From assembly GCA_013399115.1 (NCBI GenBank), contig VXAA01006069.1, positions 224,695 to 288,694 on the forward strand: a DNA stretch of 64,000 bases, written 5' to 3'. Within the stretch, counting starts at the first letter, position 1, and each line of letters starts with the position of its first letter. Of this stretch, positions 41,201 to 50,100 are shown in pieces. The DNA is from Anseranas semipalmata. Lineage: Eukaryota; Chordata; Aves; Anseriformes; Anseranatidae. The position numbers were made by a program, and so were the translations under genes. The notes beneath the pieces are model-generated. The model was not told the DNA's origin, did not search any database, and saw only the letters and a program-made list of their open reading frames with translations.

Positions 41201-44200
41201 TCACGTCCCCCTCTCTCTCCTTTCATCCACACCTTATGCCTTTATTTTAGCTGCACTACAGTTGATGCACTATTTTGTATATACATCAAAGTCTTTGGGC
41301 AACAGTGCCCAGTCTCATGCAAGGGCACATTTTAAGGTTTGTCAGGCATCACCCACTTAAGAGAAGCCAAAATCTGAAAATATTTTCAGTGGCAAGAATT
41401 TGCATCCATGCAGTATCATTATAAAATCTAGATGAAACAGTCCTCAGCAGTACATATTTAAACACATCAAAATACTCAATTTCATTCAGCAAATTATCTT
41501 TGCAGTAGAAGAACTAGAAGAGTAAATTCCAAAGGTCTGTTGTAGACTACTTCAAAAGTAGAAAATGAAAAGTTACAAAATAGCACATACAGCCTTTTTT
41601 CCGAATATTAGAACTAAATAATTCCTAACGAATAAAAAAAATAGTACTTTTAACTTTAAAATGTTGGCACTTATTACTTACTAGGTGATTTTTTCTGGGT
41701 CAGCTTCAAAATAGGTTTTGTCATTTTGGGTTTCTTGATGAACGTCCCACCAGGTTTGTTGTATGGCTGTGGTATCATTTTTCTTTTTATTCCTCTTGCA
41801 GCAACTGCTGCAGGACTGGGTTTGTTGTGATAGTCAACAACAATTCCAGGTCTGTGCATTCCTCCAAAGTCTCCCATATGCTGGAAATTTGCGAAATCAA
41901 GAAGAAGGTATTAGTATATGAAATCAGTAGAAATACAACAATTACTTGGCACAAGTGTTTATCTTACAATAAAACTGTAAACTAAATTCTGCATTCTGGA
42001 ACAAAATGCAAGGGAAATTTAAGCTCACAGTTTTGATGTTTTGTGCAATGGCTTTGTGGGTGTTTGTCCAGTAGAATACATATGTATAAATCGTGTTTCT
42101 GCTTATTCAGAACCATTGTCCAGATGATGAACATGCCTGTCAAAGTTCATATCTCAGCCTAACATTTTTGCTCCTCTCTTCAGATTCTCTAGATGAATGA
42201 CTTTTCCCTCGGTGAAAAAACAGAGCTAACCAAACCATTTTTTCCTACAGGGGAGAGGGAGAGAGGAAGAAAGAGAGAGAGGGAGGGAAGGAGGGAAGAA
42301 AGGACTTCTTTAATGCCAAATTAGCAGTGATTTGAAAACTGAATAAAGAAGGTTGTCCAGTGTGGAACAGTGATTAATTGAAAGAAGCTCAGTCTTTCTT
42401 TTACTTAATCATTCCAGGACGATGTGCAATAGTGAATTTGAAAGTTGGGCTTGGTGGGACTGATACAAAAAACACGTCAGCAACAGGAATGAAAATTCAG
42501 TTGAAAGAATAAATCTTTCTATTATTTCTGAAACGCTGTACAGACATTTGTGGACATCTGTTTATGAAAGCAACCTCTCTGAAGTCATGGAATGAGTAAT
42601 CTGAAGAGGGAGAACTTAAGTAGCTGCATTTTTTTTTTCCAAAGCACCAACACATTTCTTAATATTAGCTCAATTATTTGATTAATAAAGGGCAAAAGAG
42701 AGCCCACTGACTGGATGGATGAATTGGATAAGCAGAAATATTTGCATCACCATGAGAAGAGAATTAGTATTACACTATCAAAAAGCATGAAAATAACTTC
42801 AAAATACTTTTCACAAAAAGCATACCTATTTTATTAGCAGATTTTAAATGACAGACTGAATGTATCAAAACAGGCACTTCTCTTAATCAGAAGTCCATGC
42901 ACAAGATCTCCACGTTAATTTATTTAGTTGAGACAGTTATAGAACTACCTAGCATGTACATTTACATTGTATGTATATAAATTTGACATGAACTAGGCAC
43001 TTGAATAATTTCAAGTACTTTCTTTTTTAAACAGTATCTATTAAAGGTGCAATGCATTTTAAATATGTTAAGCACTTTAGCCTTTATGTAATAAAGGATA
43101 ATGTAAAAGACTAAAAACATAGATTTCAAAAGCAAAAATAAAACAGAAATAAGGCTACTTGGTCATAATTTTGCACAAAACTTTCAGATCCAAATGAGTT
43201 CTGAAAGGATGGCATCCGAGCTTAAGGATCAAACACTTTCAGTTTTACAAGCAGAGAAATATAAAGATTAGACTATTTCTAATACCATGCTACATGCTAG
43301 CTAGTAGCCATGTGCAAATCTGAGCTAAAATTTGAATATGGCAACTACAGTATTCAAGAATGCTGCAAAGTAGACCTTCTGAAACAAAACCACCAAACAA
43401 TTAGGCACTTAAAAGACCCAGAAAAAAAAATAATCTTCATCTACACTTCAAGCTACAAACAAGTTGTATGGTTTAACATTAAAGAATTGCTTCCCAAAGA
43501 AATATGGCACACTTCAGAATTTTAAAAGGTAAGTTGCATCTAGAGGCACAGGCGGAAAAGCGTTCACTGAACTCTTTGCACTTAAAAAAAAATCAGAACT
43601 GGGATTATAAAACCAAGGTAAAGGGACACCATCAACTTAAAGTTAGTACTTCTGTCAGGATTATTTTTTATTCTCTTCTGTTGTATTTTTTCCCTAGCTT
43701 ACTTAACATTAAGCATTAATTCTCCAGACTGTGATCTGTGATTTTGTGTACAGTTAATTTGGACATACAGTTTTTACATCCTACACTGGAAAGGAATCCA
43801 CCAAAAAGGTGTTAGAACATACATCTGCAAAACAAAATGAATACAAGTCATAGGACTAGGCACATTACCTGGAACTTAATCTCACGTTTGTGAAAGAAAT
43901 CGATTTCAAGTTGATGATGCCCCTTTAATCATGCTTTAATTTTAAATAAGAATCACTGTAACTGCTAACCACCTACCTTTGCAATTTCCTCCCCATCACT
44001 CTTTCAATACACAAGTCAGAGTAAGAATTAAGTTTAAAAGAAGACTTGATGTTTGATAAAGCATGCGTTGAACATATTAAAGAATTAGCTAAAGTTTTAC
44101 CTTTACAGGAAACAAAAACTACTCTGGCATTCACAACCTGGGTTTTATTTTTTTTGCATATACATTGCACCTTTAACCTACTCAAAACTTCAAATAGCTT

Positions 44201-47175
44201 TGAATTAAACTTTTACAATATTCAAGAATTTCCCCACCAGCAACAAGGATGCTAGTGTTTACAAGGAAAAATGCAAGTCCTTTTAATCCCTTTTAGACCA
44301 AACCTATTACTTTTATCTTCGCCTTTCAAACAAAAGGAGAGATTTAACAAACCTTATCAACTAGTCTTCTATTACTCATTACTTTCAAAAGAGAGACAGA
44401 CTGGGTTCTACTTGAAGACAGCTTCAAGGGGGTAAACAACATTGTCAACCATGATAGTTTGCTTGGACAAAAAAAAAAAAAATACACTGTACTGAACAGT
44501 GTATTAATTTTAAAGCAGTGGTCTTGAAAGGGTTTAAAAGAGTGTCTAGTGAAAAGAATCTGAAAAGATTCTGTACTTACTCCTCGGCCTCGGCCTCTGC
44601 CTGTTGATGGTCCTCCAAAAGCATCATAGTTTCTGCTTCCAAATCCACTTTCAGGATAAGCAGGCGTTCCTCTCCCCCGAGAGCCTACAGGTGCAGGCTT
44701 CATATGGGGTGAAGAAAAACTGCTGTAGGAAGAGTAACTCTCTCTTCCTCTGTCCTCCATAAACCCAGGCCTCAATTTTGAACGGGAGTAAGGTGCTTCC
44801 CAGCTAGACCCGCCCTGGTTTCTACCTCCGAAAGAGTCAAGGCTATTCCGGTAGGAGTTGTCAAATCGACCACCATAACTACCTCCGAAGCGGCTTTGTT
44901 CGGGTTCATTATAACCATAGCCAGATCTGTACAGATCTCGCCCACCCAGAGAAGACCCGGAGTCGTAAGACTCATAAGGTCCAAACCTGGAAAAGTTGCA
45001 CAGTGAGGAGAAAAAAAAGTAAGCTTACTAATGTTATACATTTCAAAAAGACAAGTTATCAGTTGACATTTATCAACTAAAATCAATTTATTACTATACT
45101 GGTCTGTACAGTTGTGTTATTGTTTAATCTTGATTAGGGCTGGGCAAATGACACTATGACCAGATAGAAAGCTATCTGAGCCATTTTTGCTACAAACAAT
45201 TCTAAAGTTCAGTATGCCTGAACTTTGTTTAATTAAAATTTTCAGCAACATTTACTAAAACATTATTAGAGCCCAGCCCTAGTCTCACGAAAATAATGAC
45301 CTGCAGACATTCACAGCCTAGTCAAACTCTCCTTTCTTCAAAACCATGCCCTCATATTTTAACAGTTAAACAGCAGTTAAAAGGCGGCTTAGTTCTCAAC
45401 CGAGAGGAAAAAAATCATTATTTTTTTTTAGTGGTACAGTTGTGAGTCTTAAACACCCCAGAATTCTAATTTTAAAGGAAAATATAAGTGCTCTTCCATT
45501 CATATTTATACTTTTTGGAAATCTTCCCTGTAATATTCAGTCTCCCAATCAGAGTTCATGACCTTCAACGTACATATATCTTTTCCTTGCAGACCGTTAA
45601 GTCTAGCAACTCAGGATTTTGAAAGTCTGTCTCAGTACACACACACAGTGGACACAAAAACAGTCCTTGAAATTTCTAAGTAGCGTAACAAGGAGCTGAA
45701 ATCTTTAGCTATTTACTACAAGTCTGCTTTACTTTAGGGGGAGTCAGTTTGGAAATCATCAGTATTTGTAACCAGTTGGAAGGGAAGCACATTAGTGTCC
45801 CTGCAGGGTTATAATAGGTGATTTAGCGGGAGCTGGGAAACACAGCCCCTTGACTGATGAAATATAAACTAGAACAGACTCAAAGTTCTGCCTGGATCTA
45901 TAGTAAATTGAATGCCTTCATTTTAAAATATATTAGTCTTGGAAGACCCAGAACTACACAGAAAATGCCACTATCTAAAGAAGGAGTCCATGCAGAATAT
46001 TAACATTACATGGCAAGAGACATTTCCGTGTTCAAGCAGTCATTCAACCCCAATCATATGCAGATTACTGTGTGGTAGGTACAGCTCATTCCTGAATCTC
46101 TGCTCAGATATTTAAGTCAATCTTAATGTTCATCATTAAACAAATTATACTGAACTAAAACGTTTAACAGAACCGTGCAGCAAAACACAACATTTCTCCA
46201 GCCTCTCTAGTTAGTTCTGTCCTTGCCCAGTGGCACCACAGTGACTACAAACAAGAATCATACAGTAGTCTGGCTACAGCCAGACAAGAATTCAAGGGCG
46301 CACACGAGAAAACCATCAGATTATCTAAGTTTTCTTCACATTTTATTTCCTCCAAGATAGAATCACTACTCTGCAAAGCATGCTTCTTTGAATATGATAT
46401 TAAAAGCTAAATCAAATCAGCTGTTCCCCACTGTTTTTATCTGAAAGAGCAACAGGAATAATATCCTAGCGTTAAATACACAACTTTAAGACCACTGCAT
46501 CAGAAATTTATTTTTAGACCAATCCATCTTACAAAGCAGCCCAGAACATGCACACAATTTTGAGTATAATCAGTACCTGCCAAAGAAATAATCTGGACAT
46601 GACTTTCAGATTCAATACCACGATCATTTGAGCACTACACATTCAAACCAAAGAGCACATACCCTAAATGTTCCTTGAAAACGGAATGTTGATAGATTCA
46701 GTCTAAGGCACTAAACCAGTTAGGTCTAGTCTGCTATGTCAGAAACAGTATGTCAGGCCAATCAGCTACAAATTACTAACCATTACCAAAAAAGAAAACT
46801 TTTTCCATTTTCAGTCAAAGACACATTGTTTCACTGTCAAACTTTTCCACAAAAACGCTGATTGTTACAACAATCTAGCTCTTAGGGTTTAAGATTTGCC
46901 AGTAGTTAATGAACATGAAGACTCAGAACAAAAGTGTTCATACAAAATCATAACAACATGCCTCAGGAACACTTAAGTTAGAAAACAGAACGATTTAAGT
47001 TTAAATCATATTTGATCAATTCTTGGGACAACTGAAGGATTATTTTACCTGTTACCACCACCACCACCTCCTCCGCCTCCACCTCCATGACTCTCCATCC
47101 CATAAGATTGGTTAAGGTAAGAGTCCATGGATCGTGGGCCACCATAGCCTCCATGCCCATAATCACGGTCCATGT
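26046..47175 (-). CDS. ZNF326: ZNF326 (ZIRD), AKAP95-type zinc finger protein; spliced CDS, 5' end missing
   Basis: Eleven exons (1610 nt including the stop) join in frame to give 535 residues, numbered here from the first visible Met of exon 2. Residues 1-177 are rich in Gly, Tyr, Arg and Ser, with an 11-Gly run at 30-40 and RG repeats ending at 177. Basic patches lie at 206-211, 226-229 and 297-313. Zinc finger 1 uses C328, C331, H344 and H350; zinc finger 2 uses C421, C424, H438 and H444. A conserved linker (450-481) leads to an acidic tail with 11 consecutive Glu. Identification rests on recalled similarity to vertebrate ZNF326, which is about 580 residues in human. Known role of the family member: a nuclear subunit of the DBIRD complex with DBC1/CCAR2, acting on RNA polymerase II transcripts and promoting exclusion of exons in A+T-rich DNA. 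The N-terminal residues are missing. Confidence 0.95.
28884..28943. repeat. (GTT)n-rich simple repeat
   Basis: About 60 bases of GTT and GGT units with interruptions, within intron 11. Apparent poly-Cys or poly-Asn frames across it are translations of the repeat. Confidence 0.9.
32495..32775 (-). mobile_element. CR1 LINE, short truncated copy
   Basis: On the plus strand it starts ATTCATAGAATATCCTGAG and continues with CR1 3'-end words: GAAGGGACCCACAAGGA, TTGAGTCCAACTCCTGGC, CTGTTCCAGTGCCCAACC and CCTAATATCCAACCTGAAC, ending near the word TTGGGTTCTATCACTG. The order shows minus-strand orientation, like the other copy and like the gene. About 280 bases remain, so it is a heavily 5'-truncated insertion. 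It differs from the other copy in the 3' region and so may belong to a different CR1 subfamily. Confidence 0.92.
32840..32935 (-). CDS. ZNF326: ZNF326 exon 11, conserved linker after zinc finger 2
   Basis: 96 nt, exactly 32 codons. The acceptor is TTTCCTAG|GCCTAC and the donor is GTGAAG|GTAAGA. It encodes residues 450-481, starting [16 protein letters not shown] and continuing [16 protein letters not shown]. This helix-like segment follows zinc finger 2 throughout the ZNF326/AKAP95 family. The exon is symmetric (phase 0-0). A CR1 copy begins about 65 bases beyond its donor. Confidence 0.96.
32936..33844 (-). other. ZNF326 intron 10
   Basis: About 0.9 kb of AT-rich DNA. Nothing is seen beyond the splice sites. 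Confidence 0.8.
33845..33975 (-). CDS. ZNF326: ZNF326 exon 10, AKAP95-type zinc finger 2
   Basis: 131 nt. The acceptor is TTTGACAG|GGGTT and the donor is AAGCAA|GTAAGA. It completes Gly406 and encodes 407-449. The finger is C421-X2-C424-X13-H438-X5-H444, with [20 protein letters not shown] then [11 protein letters not shown]. All ligands are present. This is the second half of the paired AKAP95 zinc-finger domain and ends on a codon boundary. Confidence 0.97.
33976..35296 (-). other. ZNF326 intron 9
   Basis: About 1.3 kb of AT-rich DNA with no recognised repeat or RNA gene. Confidence 0.8.
35297..35396 (-). CDS. ZNF326: ZNF326 exon 9, linker between zinc fingers
   Basis: 100 nt. The acceptor is CTGTAG|GAGTGT and the donor is GAAG|GTGAGT. 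It encodes residues 373-405 ([16 protein letters not shown], then a Gln/Asn/Glu-rich part ending EKDIME) plus one base of Gly406. This is the inter-finger segment of the AKAP95-type domain pair. Confidence 0.96.
35397..35737 (-). other. ZNF326 intron 8
   Basis: 341 bases, the shortest intron. AT-rich; only splice signals are seen. Confidence 0.85.
35738..35885 (-). CDS. ZNF326: ZNF326 exon 8, AKAP95-type zinc finger 1
   Basis: 148 nt. The acceptor is TTGCTAG|AATGG and the donor is CTTCAT|GTAAGA. It encodes residues 324-372. The finger is C328-X2-C331-X12-H344-X5-H350 within [20 protein letters not shown], followed by a linker with [18 protein letters not shown]. The spacing and the residues after the second His match the C2H2 AKAP95 zinc-finger family (AKAP8, AKAP8L, ZNF326). 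All four metal ligands are intact. Confidence 0.97.
35886..37337 (-). other. ZNF326 intron 7 (contains a CR1 copy)
   Basis: About 1.45 kb. Roughly a third is a truncated CR1 element (36667-37168) lying about 170 bases downstream of the weak exon 7 donor. The rest is AT-rich DNA with no other feature. Confidence 0.85.
36667..37168 (-). mobile_element. CR1 LINE, 5'-truncated copy
   Basis: Read on the plus strand it starts ATCACAGAATG, followed by the characteristic CR1 tail words TCTAATTCCAACCCCCTGCC, ATGGGCAGGGACACCTTCC, CTCAAAGCCCCATCCAACC and GGGCAACCTGTTCCAGTG. It runs to the weaker words CTCCTCTGGACCC and GGGCCCCAAAGCTG. These are the reverse complement of the CR1 3' end, so the element is in minus orientation, the same as the gene. 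About 500 bases remain of a full-length element of several kb. No intact reverse transcriptase frame is present. The CR1 assignment comes from recalled consensus words. Confidence 0.93.
37338..37452 (-). CDS. ZNF326: ZNF326 exon 7, charged basic helix
   Basis: 115 nt, completing Asp285 and encoding 286-322 plus two bases of Arg323. The acceptor is TGTTAAG|ATGCC. The donor is TACAG|GTTGGT, which lacks the usual purine-A at +3/+4 and is the weakest donor in the gene. The peptide has [15 protein letters not shown] and then [16 protein letters not shown]: a highly charged, probably helical stretch with a bipartite-like nuclear signal directly before zinc finger 1. Confidence 0.95.
37453..38822 (-). 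other. ZNF326 intron 6
   Basis: About 1.4 kb. It contains a 20-base A run near 38278-38297 (poly(T) on the transcribed strand). Otherwise no recognisable feature. Confidence 0.8.
38823..38910 (-). CDS. ZNF326: ZNF326 exon 6
   Basis: 88 nt. The acceptor is AACTTAG|GAAATT and the donor is GGAG|GTAAGT. It encodes residues 256-284 (starting [16 protein letters not shown] and ending GYQTFG) plus the first base of Asp285. The segment is acidic and aromatic and recurs just before the charged coiled region in vertebrate ZNF326 as I recall it. Exons 5 and 6 together are 123 nt, exactly 41 codons, so they could be skipped as a pair in frame. Confidence 0.9.
38911..39833 (-). other. ZNF326 intron 5
   Basis: About 0.9 kb of AT-rich DNA. 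I see nothing beyond the splice sites. Confidence 0.8.
39834..39868 (-). CDS. ZNF326: ZNF326 exon 5, 35-nt microexon
   Basis: The acceptor is TTTATAG|ACATGA and the donor is ATAGAG|GTAAAG. With the single base carried from exon 4 it encodes residues 244-255, [12 protein letters not shown], and ends on a codon boundary. At 35 nt it is not a multiple of three, so skipping it alone shifts the frame. It is accepted because both splice sites fit and because it joins exons 4 and 6 in exact phase. Confidence 0.85.
39869..41681 (-). other. ZNF326 intron 4
   Basis: About 1.8 kb of AT-rich DNA between exon 4 and the 35-nt microexon. No repeat or gene was recognised. Confidence 0.8.
41682..41880 (-). 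CDS. ZNF326: ZNF326 exon 4, NLS-like basic patches
   Basis: 199 nt, residues 178-243 plus the first base of residue 244. The acceptor is TTTCCAG|CATATG and the donor is CCTA|GTAAGT. It encodes [17 protein letters not shown], then RGIKRK (206-211) and IKKPK (225-229), both plausible nuclear-localisation signals. Read-through of the donor would add Ser-Lys and then a stop, so the phase-1 splice is needed to continue. Confidence 0.95.
42251..42302. repeat. GA-rich purine simple repeat
   Basis: Almost pure purine on the plus strand with GAGAGA and GGGA units. On the minus (transcribed) strand it reads as a 52-base polypyrimidine tract, followed a few bases later by TGTAG. Confidence 0.9.
44481..44505. 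repeat. Perfect 10-bp hairpin in intron 3
   Basis: AATACACTGT, loop ACTGA, ACAGTGTATT. It lies 75-100 bases inside intron 3 from the exon 3 donor, on the transcribed strand. Confidence 0.85.
44581..44986 (-). CDS. ZNF326: ZNF326 exon 3, Gly/Tyr/Ser/Arg-rich low-complexity region
   Basis: 406 nt, the largest coding exon, covering residues 42-177. The acceptor is TTTTCCAG|GTTTGG and the donor is CGAGGA|GTAAGT. The sequence is rich in FGG, SYGG and SYSS motifs. It includes [16 protein letters not shown] and closes with GRGRGRG. Such low-complexity, RG-containing segments in the AKAP95 family mediate RNA and ribonucleoprotein association; that role is family knowledge. The exon starts in phase 1 of the split Arg codon and ends on a codon boundary. 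Confidence 0.96.
44987..47048 (-). other. ZNF326 intron 2
   Basis: About 2.1 kb of AT-rich unique-looking DNA with GT-AG ends (GTAAAA to TTTTCCAG). I saw no repeat family, RNA gene or additional exon. Confidence 0.8.
47049..47175 (-). CDS. ZNF326: ZNF326 exon 2 (first visible coding exon), poly-Gly
   Basis: 127 nt. The acceptor is TTTTTAG before AC, and the donor is AACAG|GTAAAA. It encodes residues 1-41 plus two bases of Arg42. It begins [12 protein letters not shown] and ends in eleven Gly codons (the last five all GGT) followed by Asn. The Tyr/Gly/Asp/Arg repeats are typical of the ZNF326 N-terminus. The GGT run is prone to length change. The two leading bases show that an upstream exon exists. 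Confidence 0.93.
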
Positions 47176-50100
47176 CTAAAAAAGAGCAGAAAAATGTTTA
47201 TAAAGAAAGCAAGCGAGAAATCTTATTAAGTAGTCTAGCTTAAATTCTTAAGTAAAATGTTTAATCTTTGCCACAGAGCTTACAAACAAAACACAAAACT
47301 GTCAGTTGCAAACCAATTTCAACACTGTGCTGAGGGAAGCCGTGTGTCCTTGTCATCATCCAAGAACCTCTTAATTGAAATCAAGATGACATTTTTGCCA
47401 GTTGCGGATAGGTCAGGATTATTGTTCCATCGGCTGGAATTCAGACGCAAGTTAAATTGAGAGAACTAAACGGAAAAGCCTGATGTAGAATATCAGAAGT
47501 CAGTGGAGAATTATGACCACTTCCTCCCTTCAACAACACACACAGTTCAGACACCTGGCTGTAACAATGCCACAAGAAACGTGCACATGTTGACAGAGCC
47601 ACTGGTTCAAGGTTACAACCCACGTCACGCTGCAGTGCAGACACTGTATATAGGCTCCAGTCAAACAAAAGAATTTTCTCCATTCTAGCACCAACAAAAA
47701 TCCACCAAAATCAGCACTGAGTTGCAGTTGACTAACTCCTCTAAGATGGTGGTATTTCATAGCTGAACTGATGTCACTTCATGACATCTTTGTGTCTTGT
47801 AAGGAAGTCTGGCAAAAGAACCAGATTTCTCCTCAACACTGCAAGTCCTATATAAAAGTTATGGTTAAAGTAGCCACGCATAAATTCAAAGCTCTAAGAC
47901 AGTGATGTAGATCTGCATAATGAGTATGATCTTTCTGTAACATGTGTATGGTCTTTCTGTAACATGCACAATTTGCACTTCACCAGCATTCTACTGACCA
48001 AAACTGTTTCCCAGTACTGACCAACACTAATTTTGGGGTAATAGTAAGAAAGCCTGTCAAGCCAAGCCTCAGAGAAAAGGTAATGTAGAGAAGGAAAATC
48101 AGTGAACACAGAAAGAATACAAATATAAACACACAAAGACTTAGCCACTCTGACAAGAGAGAGTATTTTCTACATTTCAAAATTTCGAAGTTTAAACCAT
48201 GAACTTTTCCAGAACAGGACAAAAAGCTCACTTGAAGTAATAAAAAAATTCCCGTTTAAAGAAACATAGTAATTCTGTGTGCATATCAGTTTCATGAAAA
48301 TAACTGTAGTGAGGAAAATAAGTATATACACTATTTCCTGTTTGTAACTGCTTTTTGTTAGACCAGACAGCCATTGTAATTTAGTTTCTTACATCTGTCA
48401 ACAAAGAAAACTCTGCAAATGGTACTTAGCTGAATATTTTACTGTTACAGATGTTCTTAGCAAGCCTGAACAGAATTTCCAACAAATTAAGAAAATGAAG
48501 ACTTGATGGTTTGTTTGTCTGCTTGCTTTTTCCTTTTCGTGATCATAGGTACTTTCTAAAAGGTTGAGGACGGTACTTCTAAAACTTTGAAGTCACACTG
48601 CATGTTCCCATATTTGGAACTTACAATAAAGATCCAGCCAAGTAGAAAAACAGCTTTTCAAAAATACTAATCATGTAGCATCACACAATATCAATTTAAA
48701 CTGTAAGATGTTACTCTTTAAGGAATTTGCTGAACCTTCTAATATAAGCATCTAGTATTTCTCTCTGGTGTGACTGATCTACCACCTAATCCAGGGGAAT
48801 ACCCTAAAGACTGCCTACATGAAGATGCAGGCCAGTAAGAAGAATAAGGCAGTCAATAAAAGGAACTTCAGAGCTTCGTGAAAATTAAGGTTAGCTGATC
48901 CTATAGTCAATCTCAGATCTTAAGTATTTTTTAAATGCAGTTTATCAAATCAAAGACACTGACATTCTGAAAACTGAAATATCTGACCTGAAAGGACCCC
49001 ATAATTCACCTCAGTTTATCCTGCTCCCTATTATCTACAGGCCCTGAGATGGCACAGAAGTACGTTAGAAGTTGAACAGGTGAATCACTTCATTCAACGA
49101 GGAAGAACAGAACACGCTGTCAATATCACTGCCAGCACAATCTGATTCTATTACAGTGTATTAAGCAGTGACCAGTGCTAGTGGGGGGGGGGACACAACC
49201 AACTTTCACATTCACATGCAAAAGAACTCTTCCAAAAATGGTTTGAAGCGTAGTTTCAAAGTAAGTTTTTAGTCTAAAATTTTTAGCATGAAAGCAAATA
49301 TTAAGATATGCTTTCCAAACTCAGGATAGCATCTGCTGTCTGCTTCTACTCAATACTCCCCTTACTCATCCAAGGTTCGTGTTATCTAGCATCAGCAGCC
49401 TTGCTGGAGTGCTATGCCAGTCCCTAAACCCTGAAGTCACTGCCTTCAGGACAGCACCTCCTGTTCCCTAACAGTGAGCAGCTTACTCCTCCTGCCTGGA
49501 CTCACTGCACTGCATTTACCTATACTGTAATACACTCCTCTTGGAAAAAGGTTTGAGGGACATACAAAAAGTACAAAGAATTGAGAGAAAACTATTACCT
49601 GTGTAGTTTCCTACTGCACGAAACTGGAGGTAGTAAACAAAGCTTTCAAGAAAGCTAAAAAATGAACTGGATGCTTTTTCACAATAGATATGTAAGTCCC
49701 AGAACTGTTCTGTGACAAGAAGCTACTAAAAACTTAGATTTAAGAAAGGACTTGGACAAATCCACTGACAAGAAATTCAAAGGATGTCAAACACTAAGAC
49801 TTCACTGTGGTTCAGAAAGTCTCTAAGCTATTAATCAGCCAAGGTACAAATATACCAAAGAAGTACTCGCACTATCCCTTCCGCATCCCCAAATGGACAG
49901 TGTGGCATACCGGATATTGGTGAGGCGGGAAACAGGCGTATCTTTGAGCTGACCTAACAGAGGTGCTTTTACCATCATCTTCCAACTTTATCATTAACTG
50001 TTCCAGATTGCTGAGCAGTAACCTACTGTCCCAACCACTGGCCTCCCACTCGGTCATTTTGCCAGCTGCAAACTTAACCAAAGACTTCATACACCATGCC

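Larger units (their letters stand above)
41881..44580 (-). other. ZNF326 intron 3
   Basis: About 2.7 kb. It contains a perfect 10-bp hairpin 75 bases after the donor (44481-44505) and a 52-base purine tract (42251-42302). On the transcribed strand that tract is a strong polypyrimidine tract ending in CTGTAG. No exon was supported in between. Confidence 0.8.
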
